Shown here: positions 44,896 to 53,853 of the stretch, one piece after another
Numbering within the stretch: position 1 is the first letter of the stretch
Layout: every line of letters starts with the position of its first letter
NCBI GenBank assembly: GCA_022822005.1
Contig: JAJECO010000008.1
Span: 1-64,000 of the forward strand
DNA length: 64,000 nt
Direction: 5' to 3'
Source of the DNA: Candidatus Poribacteria bacterium
Lineage (GTDB): Bacteria; Poribacteria; WGA-4E; PCPOR2b
Notes under the pieces: generated by a model
What the model was told of the DNA's origin: nothing
What the model saw: only the letters and a program-made list of their open reading frames with translations
Database searches by the model: none
Program-made: the position numbers and the translations under genes

Positions 44896-45564
44896 GATTA
44901 TTTTCTCCCTAACGCAAATAAGTTAAAAGGTCAGTTCATGTAAAAGGAAAGTGCAAGAAATTAAGGCATCCACGAATTAACGCGAATCTACACGAATAAA
45001 AGAGATAGATTGAGGGGTGTGCATCATTATTGTCTGAATCAGGATTCTCTGGATTTAAGAATTTTCAGGATAGAAACCGGAACGTGAAACGGGACTATTT
45101 TAGAAAGGGACAGGGTGCATTTAGCCCCAGCGGGGCGACATGTTTATAGAATACCGGATAGCCCCATACCCCAAAGCCCCAGCGGGGCGATATGTGCCAT
45201 CTGTCTGAATCGCAGATTGCACTCTCCCACACGAAAGCGATTTATGCACACCCCTCAGATAGATTAAAGATAGGCAAGCACAAGTTTCTTAATCTCGCTT
45301 GTCCCGATTTATCGGGGGATCCATTGGGGGGGGGGTGCGTCTGCGGTCCGTCCAAAAGTCGAAACGTTTGGGCGGGGGTGCCCCTGCGCTCCAATAAACT
45401 GGGATGTAGGATACGAAAACGTCGATTTTGGAAAATCGACCTACAGAGATCTTCAAACACCCAGCGAGCGAAACTATTTTCTTCTAATTCACAGGACCTA
45501 GCCCTTCAGCGCGGGGCAAGATACCCCGCCTACAGTTGGCTGCGTAAATCCTAATTCATAACTC
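44896..45564. other. Intergenic region rich in dispersed repeats
   Basis: No gene seen in about 670 bases. It contains an R5 copy (45031-45070), two REP-like palindromes (45122-45142, 45175-45194), a run of ten G (about 45326-45335) and a GATTTTGGAAAATCGACCTA palindrome. An open frame across 45192-45554 is made of these repeats and is not called. Confidence 0.6.
45122..45194. repeat. Two REP-like palindromes
   Basis: AGCCCCAGCGGGGCGACATGT and AGCCCCAGCGGGGCGATATG, both in the orientation of the copy near 3.65 kb. Confidence 0.7.
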
Positions 45565-46551
45565 TCAAAGGTTTTCCGGTTGGCGTCGCTTCCAATTGAA
45601 CTCGGTCTCACTCATTGGGTCGTCGGGGTTCGGTTCCCAGACCTCTGGCTCGTCATATTTGCCGAGTGCGCGTGCCATCTCGCGGACATGGCTGGCACCG
45701 CTGCCGCAGCAGCTACCGATGTAATTCACGCCCATGTTCTTTGCTTTGGACGCGAACGCCTCCATCTCGTAGCGCGTGAGTTGGGTCGGATCGAGGCGGT
45801 CAGGGAAGGCTGGCGTTCCCGTGAACCAAGGGACTTCATCGGAGCATCGGAACGCTACGGGCTGTGCAGCGAGATAGGCACTGGTGGCGTTACGCATCTC
45901 CTCAATGATCGGATATGTCCGTTCAGGGTCTCTCATGCAGTTGACCCCAACAATATCTGCCCCTGCATCGTGCAGACGCTTGGCACATTCGGCCGCCGTG
46001 ATGTCGTCGTCGGTTTGGTTGCTACCGCGAAAGGACATTGTTATCATCGAAGGGAGATCTGTCTTTGCTTTGATGCGTTCAAGACACAGCAGCGCTTCAC
46101 CCAAGTACCAGAACGTCTCTCCAATGAAGAAGTCTACCCCCGCTTGGGCGTCGATCTGTTCGTCAAACATTTCCGTGACCAGCGCCTGTGAAGATGGGCT
46201 GTCCGCCTCCCATTTCCATGTCGCGCTAAGATCCCCTGCGACGAGTGCTTTATCACCGGCGACCTCTTTGACAATGTGGGTTGCGGCTTGGTTAATCTCA
46301 AACGTCCTGTCGGCATAGCCAACCGTCTCCAACTTTTCGCGGCTGCCGTAGAACGCCATCACCTGTAAAACGTCAGCACCCGCCATGAGAAATTCACGGT
46401 GCATTTCTCGAATTGCGTCGGGATGGGTAACGGCTAATTCTGGGGTGAATGCACCTGCGACGACATAGCCGCGTCTCTCTAATTCAACGATGTAGCCGCC
46501 ATCACCGAGCACGATCCCGTCAGCCAGTTGTTCCAGAATTCCTTTTGCCAT
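45565..46551 (-). CDS. Homocysteine S-methyltransferase-family protein (BHMT-like)
   Basis: 328 residues. The barrel shows GIVLGDGGYIVELERRGY at the start and GAFTPELAVTHPDAIREMH. The zinc cysteines are in VGVNCMRD and in the terminal pair GSCCGSGASHVREMA. These enzymes move a methyl group from a donor such as betaine or S-methylmethionine to a thiol acceptor. AAGGAGG precedes the ATG. It lies between the demethylase-like flavoprotein and the Gfo/Idh/MocA gene on the same strand, suggesting shared catabolism of methylated compounds. Confidence 0.87.
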   Translation of the reverse strand: MAKGILEQLADGIVLGDGGYIVELERRGYVVAGAFTPELAVTHPDAIREMHREFLMAGADVLQVMAFYGSREKLETVGYADRTFEINQAATHIVKEVAGDKALVAGDLSATWKWEADSPSSQALVTEMFDEQIDAQAGVDFFIGETFWYLGEALLCLERIKAKTDLPSMITMSFRGSNQTDDDITAAECAKRLHDAGADIVGVNCMRDPERTYPIIEEMRNATSAYLAAQPVAFRCSDEVPWFTGTPAFPDRLDPTQLTRYEMEAFASKAKNMGVNYIGSCCGSGASHVREMARALGKYDEPEVWEPNPDDPMSETEFNWKRRQPENL

Positions 46552-46654
46552 GTGATTCTCCTCCTTAAAAGAACAGTGCGTAACGAGTAATACGTAAGGG
46601 ATTTCTGCTGATCTGTCGTAGATTAGGTTTACAGGGTTTGTTACACATTACGTA

Positions 46655-47716
46655 TTACATATCATTTTTTTCTGCGACAACTAACGGATTTTCGCCAGAC
46701 GACAGCGGCAGTGCCACAGTCCGTTCCTCGACAATCGACTGATACGCCGCCATCAGCGTTTCGACAGCGATGAGCGCGGTTTCGATGTTGCTCGTCGGAG
46801 GCGTACCGTTTTCGACTGCGTCAATTAACTGCTCCACTGAACCAACAACCGTCGCCCCTTCGACAAACTGATCGTAATCTTGGGGAATATGGTTGATTGT
46901 AACAACCTGCGCACTCGCGTCGATAAACAGCGTCCGGTTTTCAAAGTTGATCATCATCGAGTTGCTGTGACGACGGTCGTTGGTCAACTGCTGTTTGCCG
47001 ACCTCAAGGAATGCGAAGAAATCATCGTAGTCAAGAACAATCTGTCCGAAGTTTTCCATATCAGTTTCTGCGTAGACGTCCCAGAGTTTTCGCCACTTTG
47101 CGGTGACGGTTTTTGGACGACCAAACAGTGCAACCGCGTAGTCGATAGCATAGCAGCCCATGTTGGTCATCTCTCCGCCGCCGGATTTGTGGGGTGGGTC
47201 AAGCCGTTCGGGCCACGCGGACGCTAAATCAAAATCGGTTGGAAAGTTCATCCCGAAGAGATGATGATAGCCCATCACCGCCCCGTGCATTCCCGCCTGC
47301 ACCTCTTCCAACAATCTCGCATAGACTGGTAGAAAACGCACCATTGGTATATCGTGTACGAAATGGATGTTGTGGGTTTTGACAGCCTTAGCGATACGGC
47401 GTGCGCTGTCCAAACTTTCACAGAGCGGCTTGTTGAGGAAGATGTGTTTGCCCGCAGCAGCGGCCCGTTCGACCATCTCCGCCTTCTCCCCCGGATCGCA
47501 GGTCACCGCAACGAAGTCCACCTCCGCGTGATTGATAACCGCCTCATAAGAATTTGACAGAGGCGCACCGAAAATCTCCTGCAATTCTCCCGCACGACGC
47601 GGATTTTCTTCGTATGCGGCGATAACATGGGTATCGGATCTGCTCTTGAACATGTTACAGATGCCTGCGCCGTGTGTGCAACAGTTACCGAGGATGCCTA
47701 CGTTATACGACTTCAT
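46655..47716 (-). CDS. Gfo/Idh/MocA-family NAD(P)-dependent oxidoreductase
   Basis: 353 residues. The N-terminal Rossmann fold has YNVGILGNCCTHGAGIC and the family signature FLNKPLCESLDSARRI, with the Lys-Pro of the EKP motif retained as NKP. The C-terminal part has the MTNMGCYAIDYAVALFG segment. Such enzymes oxidise sugar or cyclitol hydroxyls. GGGAGAGG precedes the ATG. It lies about 105 bases after the isomerase-like gene, same strand; a joint role in sugar or inositol breakdown is plausible. Confidence 0.9.
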   Translation of the reverse strand: MKSYNVGILGNCCTHGAGICNMFKSRSDTHVIAAYEENPRRAGELQEIFGAPLSNSYEAVINHAEVDFVAVTCDPGEKAEMVERAAAAGKHIFLNKPLCESLDSARRIAKAVKTHNIHFVHDIPMVRFLPVYARLLEEVQAGMHGAVMGYHHLFGMNFPTDFDLASAWPERLDPPHKSGGGEMTNMGCYAIDYAVALFGRPKTVTAKWRKLWDVYAETDMENFGQIVLDYDDFFAFLEVGKQQLTNDRRHSNSMMINFENRTLFIDASAQVVTINHIPQDYDQFVEGATVVGSVEQLIDAVENGTPPTSNIETALIAVETLMAAYQSIVEERTVALPLSSGENPLVVAEKNDM

Positions 47717-47821
47717 TTTTACCCTCTCCCCTTCGAGGCAGAGCGTGCCTATTGCTTTGGTTACGGCACGACGAAGCGTGTCTACTACTTTGGTTACGGC
47801 ATACGGAGTATGCCTACTACT

Positions 47822-48682
47822 TTATGCAAAAAGGCGCTTAAATTCTGGCAGGCACTCCCAAAACCCATCTTCAAATGTCCCGTTATCGGGTCGATAGACA
47901 CTTTCGAGGGAGATGCTTCCTTGATAGCTGTCGCGCCGGAGTGCGTTGGCGATCGCTTCAAGGTATGGAGCCACATCCCCTTCTCCGAGCCGGCAGAAGC
48001 GGACCGTTGCTCTTGAGATGTCAGCTTGGCAATCTTTGAGATGGATATGCCCGATGTAATCTTTGATCTGCTCGTAGGCGTCCGGATAGGGGACTTCCGT
48101 ACAATACATGCTGTTGGGGATATCCCATAGAATTTTGAGATGCTTGCTCCCTAAGTCGTCAATCAGTTTTTTCGCCAGAACGCCCGATGTTATCATCGCG
48201 TTGTTTCCGGTTTCAACTACGAGGGTTACGCCCTCCGCTTCGGCTAATTTTACCGGGGCTTCCATGAGCTTGAGCAGCTTATCCCAAGCGCCTGTACTAG
48301 CGATCCATTCCTCCGCACCATTCGCACCGAAGATGATCATCTCTTTTCTGTAACTCATGATTCTAACCAGATCGGTTCCTAACGCTTGGGCGATGCGGAT
48401 ACACCGTTCAAGTCCCGCCATGTGTTCCTGATAGATGGTATCCCCCGGTTCGGTTTCCATCACGGGGAGTCCTGAGAAATTGTGGCGGGAAACACAGGAG
48501 ACTTCTACGCGATATTGTGCAATCAGATCCTTGATTTTTTGGATCTCTTCCGACGTTTGGTCGCCTACCTCCTTGTCCCAAAGGAACTGGAGTTCGGCAT
48601 ATTTGAGGCCTGCTTTATTCATCGCCTGCAGCGCGCCTTCGAGATCCCTACTGATCCCGTTGGTAATGACACCGAGTTTCAT
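47822..48682 (-). CDS. Sugar phosphate isomerase/epimerase-like TIM-barrel protein
   Basis: 286 residues, xylose-isomerase-like/AP-endonuclease-2 superfamily. Metal-ligand positions can be read at VVETGN, KILWDIPNS, YIGHIHLKDCQ, and the closing ISLESVYRPDNG. GGGAGG precedes the ATG. The substrate is unknown. It is probably cotranscribed with the Gfo/Idh/MocA gene. Confidence 0.9.
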   Translation of the reverse strand: MKLGVITNGISRDLEGALQAMNKAGLKYAELQFLWDKEVGDQTSEEIQKIKDLIAQYRVEVSCVSRHNFSGLPVMETEPGDTIYQEHMAGLERCIRIAQALGTDLVRIMSYRKEMIIFGANGAEEWIASTGAWDKLLKLMEAPVKLAEAEGVTLVVETGNNAMITSGVLAKKLIDDLGSKHLKILWDIPNSMYCTEVPYPDAYEQIKDYIGHIHLKDCQADISRATVRFCRLGEGDVAPYLEAIANALRRDSYQGSISLESVYRPDNGTFEDGFWECLPEFKRLFA

Positions 48683-48912
48683 TCTGGTCTGCCTCCCTCA
48701 ATCCCATATTTCTGTGTATAAGTCACAATTGAATCTTATTCAGAAATCGAGTACAATACTTGGTGATTTTAGTATAATAGAGCGCCTAAAGTCAAGGATC
48801 GAATTTAGTCTTTGATATATGCCTCATTTCGCCGAGTCCATTACCTTCCTGTGTAAGTCCGGGCTGCATGCATAGTGCCCAGTCCGGTGTTCTCGTACTG
48901 TAGAGGCGACAA

Positions 48913-50850
48913 TTGAAAGACACCTCTGCCCCCCCAAAAAGCGGCTTAACACTCAAGTCCCTCCTGACCACGCTGCTGCTCACCCCTATTAATGTGGCTT
49001 GGGTCATCCAATTAGAAGTGGTTCGTCATACCTGCCCAACGATTATCCATCCATTCGCAAATGTAATTTTTATCTTCTTTTGGCTGATTCTGATTCAGTA
49101 TATACTCAGTAAAATCTCCCCTATACTCGGCCTTTCCCAGCAGGAATTGTTGACAACCTATGTCATGCTGTGTATTGTCTCCTGCGTCTGTTCGTACGAT
49201 TGCATAGAAGTCTTGATTCCACTTATGGGTCATCCATTTCGGTTTGCAACAATCGAAAACGAATGGCAACAACTATTCTTCAAGCAACTCCCCCAATGGC
49301 TCACTGTTTCTGACGAAAAAGCACTCGCAGCTTACTATGAAGGCGATTCCAGTCTCTACAACAGGCACAATTTTAGCGCATGGCTGATCCCTGCCATTGC
49401 GTGGATCCTGTTCATCTTGGTGATGATGATTGTAATGGTGTGCATCAACACGCTGTTGCGGGTACAGTGGGCAGAACGTGAACGATTGACCTATCCAATC
49501 ATTCAACTCCCGCTCGAAATGGTCCATCCGCGATCAAGGTTCTTTAAAAACAAGCTGATGTGGCTGGGCTTCGGTATCATCTCAGCGATTGTCACGATCA
49601 ACATTCTAAACTCACTCTACCCTTCCGTTCCCTATATCCCCATCAAGCGCCAGGATATCCATCAATACTTTACCCATCGACCTTGGAACGCGATGGGCGG
49701 AGTACGCATCTCTTTCTACCCTTTTGTTATCGGCATTAGCTTCCTCATACCGCTCGAACTTCTGTTTTCATGCTGGATGTTTTTCTGGATTTACAAGATT
49801 GAACTGATGGTTGGTGGTATAACGGGTTGGCGGAATCTCCCCCGCTTCCCTTATGCCAGTGAGCAAGCTTTCGGTGCCTATACGGCGATATTAGTATTTA
49901 TACTTTGGAGGGGGCGATTGCATCTCAAAGGGTTGGTGCGTCATCTGTTGGGATCGCGTGGATCTCCGTCACAAATAGATGACTCTCGTGAACCGACGCC
50001 GTACCGGCTTGCCGTTGGCGGTATAGTTGTTGGTATGGTCTTCTTGACGGTTTTCTCTTACAAAGCAGGGATGTCGTTATGGGTGATACCAATTTTTTTT
50101 GGGACCTACTTCCTATTAGGGATTATGGTTGCAAGAGTCCGTGCCGAATTAGGGTTCATGGTACATGATATGATCGGTATCACACCACACAGCATGATTA
50201 TCAACGGTTTTGGGACACGTCGACTCGGTAAGGGCACGCTGACCATCTTCGCACTGTACCACTTTTTTACCCGCACCAACTGGGCAAATCCGATGCCGGA
50301 ACCCCTCGAAGCCTTCAAGATATCGTCCTTGCGGAATATTAACCCCCGTAATATGGCGGTTGCCATTCTGCTCGCGACGGTTATCGGATCGGCGGTTACC
50401 TTTTGGCTCCTGTTGGACATCTACTACCGGCATGGCGCAGCATCCGGCTACTTCTGGCCAAGCACATTGGGATTCGGTCGTCACGCTTACGGTGTACTTG
50501 AGAATTGGCTGAGTTTTCCCCAAGGATACGATGGACCGGCGCTCGCCTTCACAGGAGGCGGACTTGGGGTGGCAGGATTGTTGATGTTTTTACGGGCGCG
50601 CTTTTTGTGGTGGTCGCTCCATCCACTCGGCTATGCGATGGCAAATAGTTGGGGGATGTACAATCTATGGTGCTGTCTCTTTGTCGTTTGGGTCGCCAAG
50701 CTGATTATCCTACGTTATGGAGGCCTACGTGCATATCAGCGCGCTATTCCATTCTTTCTGGGGATGGCGTTGGGAGACTGTATTGCTGGCAGCCTTGGGA
50801 GCATCTTAAGCATTCTTCTCAACACGCCTGTATATGAATTCTTCCCCTAA
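48913..50850 (+). CDS. Large polytopic membrane protein (DUF6785/DUF6784-like)
   Basis: 645 residues with about a dozen hydrophobic helices (for example VIFIFFWLILIQYIL, IAWILFILVMMIVMVCI, LAVGGIVVGMVFLTVFSY). The N-terminus after SGLTLKSLLTTLLLTPINVAW and the segment GLSQQELLTTYVMLCI recall membrane proteins common in Poribacteria and planctomycete-like genomes; the DUF number is from memory. Function unknown, possibly transport. The start is TTG with AGAGG six bases upstream. It is divergent from the isomerase gene. Confidence 0.82.
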   Translation: MKDTSAPPKSGLTLKSLLTTLLLTPINVAWVIQLEVVRHTCPTIIHPFANVIFIFFWLILIQYILSKISPILGLSQQELLTTYVMLCIVSCVCSYDCIEVLIPLMGHPFRFATIENEWQQLFFKQLPQWLTVSDEKALAAYYEGDSSLYNRHNFSAWLIPAIAWILFILVMMIVMVCINTLLRVQWAERERLTYPIIQLPLEMVHPRSRFFKNKLMWLGFGIISAIVTINILNSLYPSVPYIPIKRQDIHQYFTHRPWNAMGGVRISFYPFVIGISFLIPLELLFSCWMFFWIYKIELMVGGITGWRNLPRFPYASEQAFGAYTAILVFILWRGRLHLKGLVRHLLGSRGSPSQIDDSREPTPYRLAVGGIVVGMVFLTVFSYKAGMSLWVIPIFFGTYFLLGIMVARVRAELGFMVHDMIGITPHSMIINGFGTRRLGKGTLTIFALYHFFTRTNWANPMPEPLEAFKISSLRNINPRNMAVAILLATVIGSAVTFWLLLDIYYRHGAASGYFWPSTLGFGRHAYGVLENWLSFPQGYDGPALAFTGGGLGVAGLLMFLRARFLWWSLHPLGYAMANSWGMYNLWCCLFVVWVAKLIILRYGGLRAYQRAIPFFLGMALGDCIAGSLGSILSILLNTPVYEFFP

Positions 50851-50886
50851 GTGATTCAGTAAGCAAAAAAGGAAAGTCATTCCGTT

Positions 50887-51026
50887 TTATGGTAGATTTT
50901 AGAATTAGTTAGACACTCCTAATGCACAGCTAACCCCCTAAATCCCCCTTGTCAGGGGGACTTTCTAAACTTGACAAAACTCGGAATTGTTGGCAAATGT
51001 CTACTTATTTCTCCAATTCACCCTAA
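50887..51026. repeat. MITE-like element, family R1, copy
   Basis: Left end TTATGGTAGATTTTAGAATT, right end TTTCTCCAATTCACCCTAA, imperfect inverted repeats. The interior has ATGCACAGCTAACCCCCTAA and CCCCCTTGTCAGGGGG. Confidence 0.7.
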
Positions 51027-51134
51027 TTTTGGGTAACCACAAGTGCTTGCCTCCCGCCTGCCTGCTCTCGGCTTGTCGGAGTCCCGATTCATCGGGGATT
51101 TATCGGGGGATTGCTCCTACAGAATTACTCTATT

Positions 51135-52103
51135 CTAATCCTCATCCCACCGCAAGGTGACGCACATCGTTTGGTCGAGCCGTTCATAGAGCAACCTGAA
51201 GGCTTCGACCGCTTCCGTCTTTCCGTCGAGTCGATGCGTTATCATCTCTTGGGGTCGAACTTGTCCACCCAGCAGTAGCCCAAGTGCTACCTTTGCCGCT
51301 TCAACCCGCCGGTACGGGAGATGCGCAGCGCCGAGGATCTTTTTATTCATCACTTTATGGACATCAAGGCGCAGGGGTTCTTTGTGATAGAGACCAATCA
51401 GAAAAATTGTTCCGCCCGCACGTGTCATGTCTTGCGCTTGAGAAAATGCCAGCACCCCGGCGGGTCCCCCGACCGCTTCGATGACGACATCTGCGCCAGC
51501 ACCGTCTGTGAGACGGTTGATAGCCTCGATGGGATCCTCTTCGTTGAAGTTCACCACTTCGTCGGCTCCCAATTTTCTTGCAATTTCGCAGCGCACGGGA
51601 ATCCCTTCAACAACGATAATCCGCTGCGGACCTGTCATCCGCATGACCTGCATACAGAGGTTGCCGATGAGCCCACCACCAAGGATGACGAGGGCATCGC
51701 CCGGTCTGATCCCAGAAGACCATGACCACATGACGGCACTGGTTGTGAGGGGCCAGAAGGTCGCATCTTCAAACGTCACTTCATCGGGTAGGTGTCGAAC
51801 ACCCGCCCCCGGCTCGGCATCGACAACGACATACTCGGCATGTGGGGCGCTTGCCATGACTCTGTCGCCCGGTGCAACTCCTGTGACTTCAGACCCTACC
51901 GCTTCGATGACCCCTGCGGCGGAATAGCCCATGGACGAGTGGGCTACAACACCCTCGTTGGTATACCGACCACCGATTTCGGAACCGCGACTGATGAGCG
52001 TAACCTTGTTCCTGACAAGTACCTGCTTGGGCCCTGGTGAAGGGATTGGCACGTCCTCAAGCACAAAATTGAATTGACCTTCGCGTTTCATCAAGCGTTT
52101 CAT
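51135..52103 (-). CDS. Zinc-independent medium-chain dehydrogenase/reductase
   Basis: 322 residues. The MDR fold has VLVRNKVTLISRGSEIGGRY where the catalytic zinc Cys would be, GVAPGDRVMA, and the NAD fold LVILGGGLIGNLCMQVMRM with VVEG after it. There is neither a catalytic nor a structural zinc cluster, unlike the neighbour. This subgroup (ISxGSE/ISxGTE type) includes BchC-like and other sugar or cyclic-alcohol oxidoreductases. It lies 73 bases downstream of the zinc enzyme, same strand. Confidence 0.85.
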   Translation of the reverse strand: MKRLMKREGQFNFVLEDVPIPSPGPKQVLVRNKVTLISRGSEIGGRYTNEGVVAHSSMGYSAAGVIEAVGSEVTGVAPGDRVMASAPHAEYVVVDAEPGAGVRHLPDEVTFEDATFWPLTTSAVMWSWSSGIRPGDALVILGGGLIGNLCMQVMRMTGPQRIIVVEGIPVRCEIARKLGADEVVNFNEEDPIEAINRLTDGAGADVVIEAVGGPAGVLAFSQAQDMTRAGGTIFLIGLYHKEPLRLDVHKVMNKKILGAAHLPYRRVEAAKVALGLLLGGQVRPQEMITHRLDGKTEAVEAFRLLYERLDQTMCVTLRWDED

Positions 52104-52176
52104 AGTTTGCCGTTCTCCTCAAGGTGTAGCATTCTCTCAGCAAATCGAAAATCCCATTTTTTCGGCGAATCACCCC

Positions 52177-53244
52177 TCATTCAAACACCAGCACCGTCCG
52201 TGCGACCTTCCCTTGGTTCATATCATCGAAGGCTTCGTTGAGTTCGTCCAATGGACGGTAGCGCGAGATGAGTTCGTCGAGTTTAATCTTCCCTTGATTG
52301 TATAGATCGAGGATCCAGAGAAAGTCGACACGCGCACGGGCAGCGCCGTGGAAGGCGCCCATTAGTGTTCGGTCCAGTAGCAGATGCCATCCCTCAACCG
52401 AAATCTCCTCATCTGTGGGCTGCACCCCAACGACTACGGCGGTTCCAGTAGTACGGACCGAGTCAATTGCTTGTCGCGCCAGCGCTGGAAATCCGACAAC
52501 CTCAAAGGCATAGTCGGCACCGCCGCCGGTGATCTCTTTAATCCGTTGGACGGGATCTTCCTTAGAAGCGTTGACGAAGTGCGTAGCGCCCATCTGCTCC
52601 GCCAATTCCAACTTATATGGAACTCTATCAATTGCGATGATTTTGCCCGCCGAAGAGAGAACACCACCTTGGATAGCGTTCAGTCCGACGCCCCCGCAGC
52701 CGAACACTGCCATTGAAGCACCGGCTTCGACCTTCGCGCGATTGACAACAGCACCGATGCCGGTGATAACTGCGCAACTGATAAGACACGTCTTTTCCAA
52801 CGATGTGTCGTCCGGAACTTTGACACAGGCATCGACATGAGCAATGGTTTGTTCAACAAAGGTTGGTCTACTGTGATAAACCGGATTACCGTCTTTCGTC
52901 ATGCGGCTGACGGCACCGGGGAGATGTGTCTCACACAGCGCGGGGCTGCCGTTGCTACAGTTGCGACAGTAACCGCACATGGCATCAAGAGAGAGGATGA
53001 TTTTGTCTCCGGGCGCGACACTGGTTACACCGGGACCGACCTCTCGGACAATGCCCGCCCCTTCGTGTCCCATGACCCACGGCGTTGGTTCACGCTTGAC
53101 GTGCCCATCTACATAGTGGTAGTCGCTGTGGCAAACACCCGCACCGACAATGTCAAGTAACACTTCATCCGCTTGCGGTGGCTGGATTTCGAGCTCCTCA
53201 ATAGACACCGGAGCGTGGGGTTGGTAAAAGACCGCTGCTTTCAT
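52177..53244 (-). CDS. Zinc-dependent alcohol dehydrogenase, class III-like
   Basis: 355 residues. GVCHSDYHYVDGH and GHEGAG carry the catalytic zinc ligands; CGYCRNCSNGSPALC holds the structural zinc. The NAD fold is MAVFGCGGVGLNAIQGG with AIDRVPYK. The sequence looks like class III/formaldehyde-type or mycothiol-type alcohol dehydrogenases. GGAGGAAA precedes the ATG. It probably forms a two-gene operon with the next MDR gene. Confidence 0.9.
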   Translation of the reverse strand: MKAAVFYQPHAPVSIEELEIQPPQADEVLLDIVGAGVCHSDYHYVDGHVKREPTPWVMGHEGAGIVREVGPGVTSVAPGDKIILSLDAMCGYCRNCSNGSPALCETHLPGAVSRMTKDGNPVYHSRPTFVEQTIAHVDACVKVPDDTSLEKTCLISCAVITGIGAVVNRAKVEAGASMAVFGCGGVGLNAIQGGVLSSAGKIIAIDRVPYKLELAEQMGATHFVNASKEDPVQRIKEITGGGADYAFEVVGFPALARQAIDSVRTTGTAVVVGVQPTDEEISVEGWHLLLDRTLMGAFHGAARARVDFLWILDLYNQGKIKLDELISRYRPLDELNEAFDDMNQGKVARTVLVFE

Positions 53245-53853
53245 GGTTTCCTCCAGTTTCTTTATAGGGTATGATCAGCTGATTATCTGTTTTGCGGTGG
53301 CTGCCGCTATTGGCGTTGTTTGGTCATTGTGGCAAATCTGTTGCTTGCCCGGAGATGCATCCCGCCACCCGAACGGAACATGCCAATAGTATAGCAAGGG
53401 AGACAAAAAAGTGCTACTTCATTGTTGGACACAATTCCAATCTACCTCGATACTGAGCTTGTTTAGGGCCATTTGTAGTGAATTCTATAATTACTTATAC
53501 ACTTTCGACACACAACTAACCCCCTAAATCCCCCCCGATAAATCCCCGATGAATCGGGACAGGCGGGATGTACCACTTGTCAGGGGGACTTCATGAGGCT
53601 TCGATAAGGGGCACTATTGGTGAACGTCTACATATTTATATCGTTCACCATAATTCTTCGATCAGGGCAAGATGCCCTGCCTACAGTGTAGGGAGGAATC
53701 TTCTGCCTACCTGCCAAAATCGGTCAAAAAGCGGCAAACTGAATGGCTCTATGAAGTTGCCGCTTTTGCGTAGACACGAACGATGAAAATCAGTAGAATA
53801 AGCGGAAGAGCTGTAGAGACAGCAAACCCACTCGACAGACGGAGGAAGAACTG
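53245..53853. other. Intergenic region with a full R1 element
   Basis: No gene in about 610 bases. The R1 element occupies 53475-53654. The remainder has no recognised structure apart from GGCAAGATGCCCTGCCTACA near 53665. Confidence 0.6.
53475..53654. repeat. MITE-like element, family R1, long copy
   Basis: It matches 8995-9132 at both ends and carries an insertion with CCCCGATGAATCGGGACAGG in the C-rich middle. The TGGTGAAC/GTTCACCA hairpin is conserved at the right end. Confidence 0.75.

Noticed and set aside
45326-45335. Run of ten G
   Set aside because: Could be a homopolymer sequencing error in a repeat-rich gap; not evidence for phase variation because no gene spans it.
45192-45554. 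120-codon plus-strand open frame
   Set aside because: It runs through REP-like palindromes and a ten-G tract; composition is that of repeats, with no plausible ribosome-binding site.
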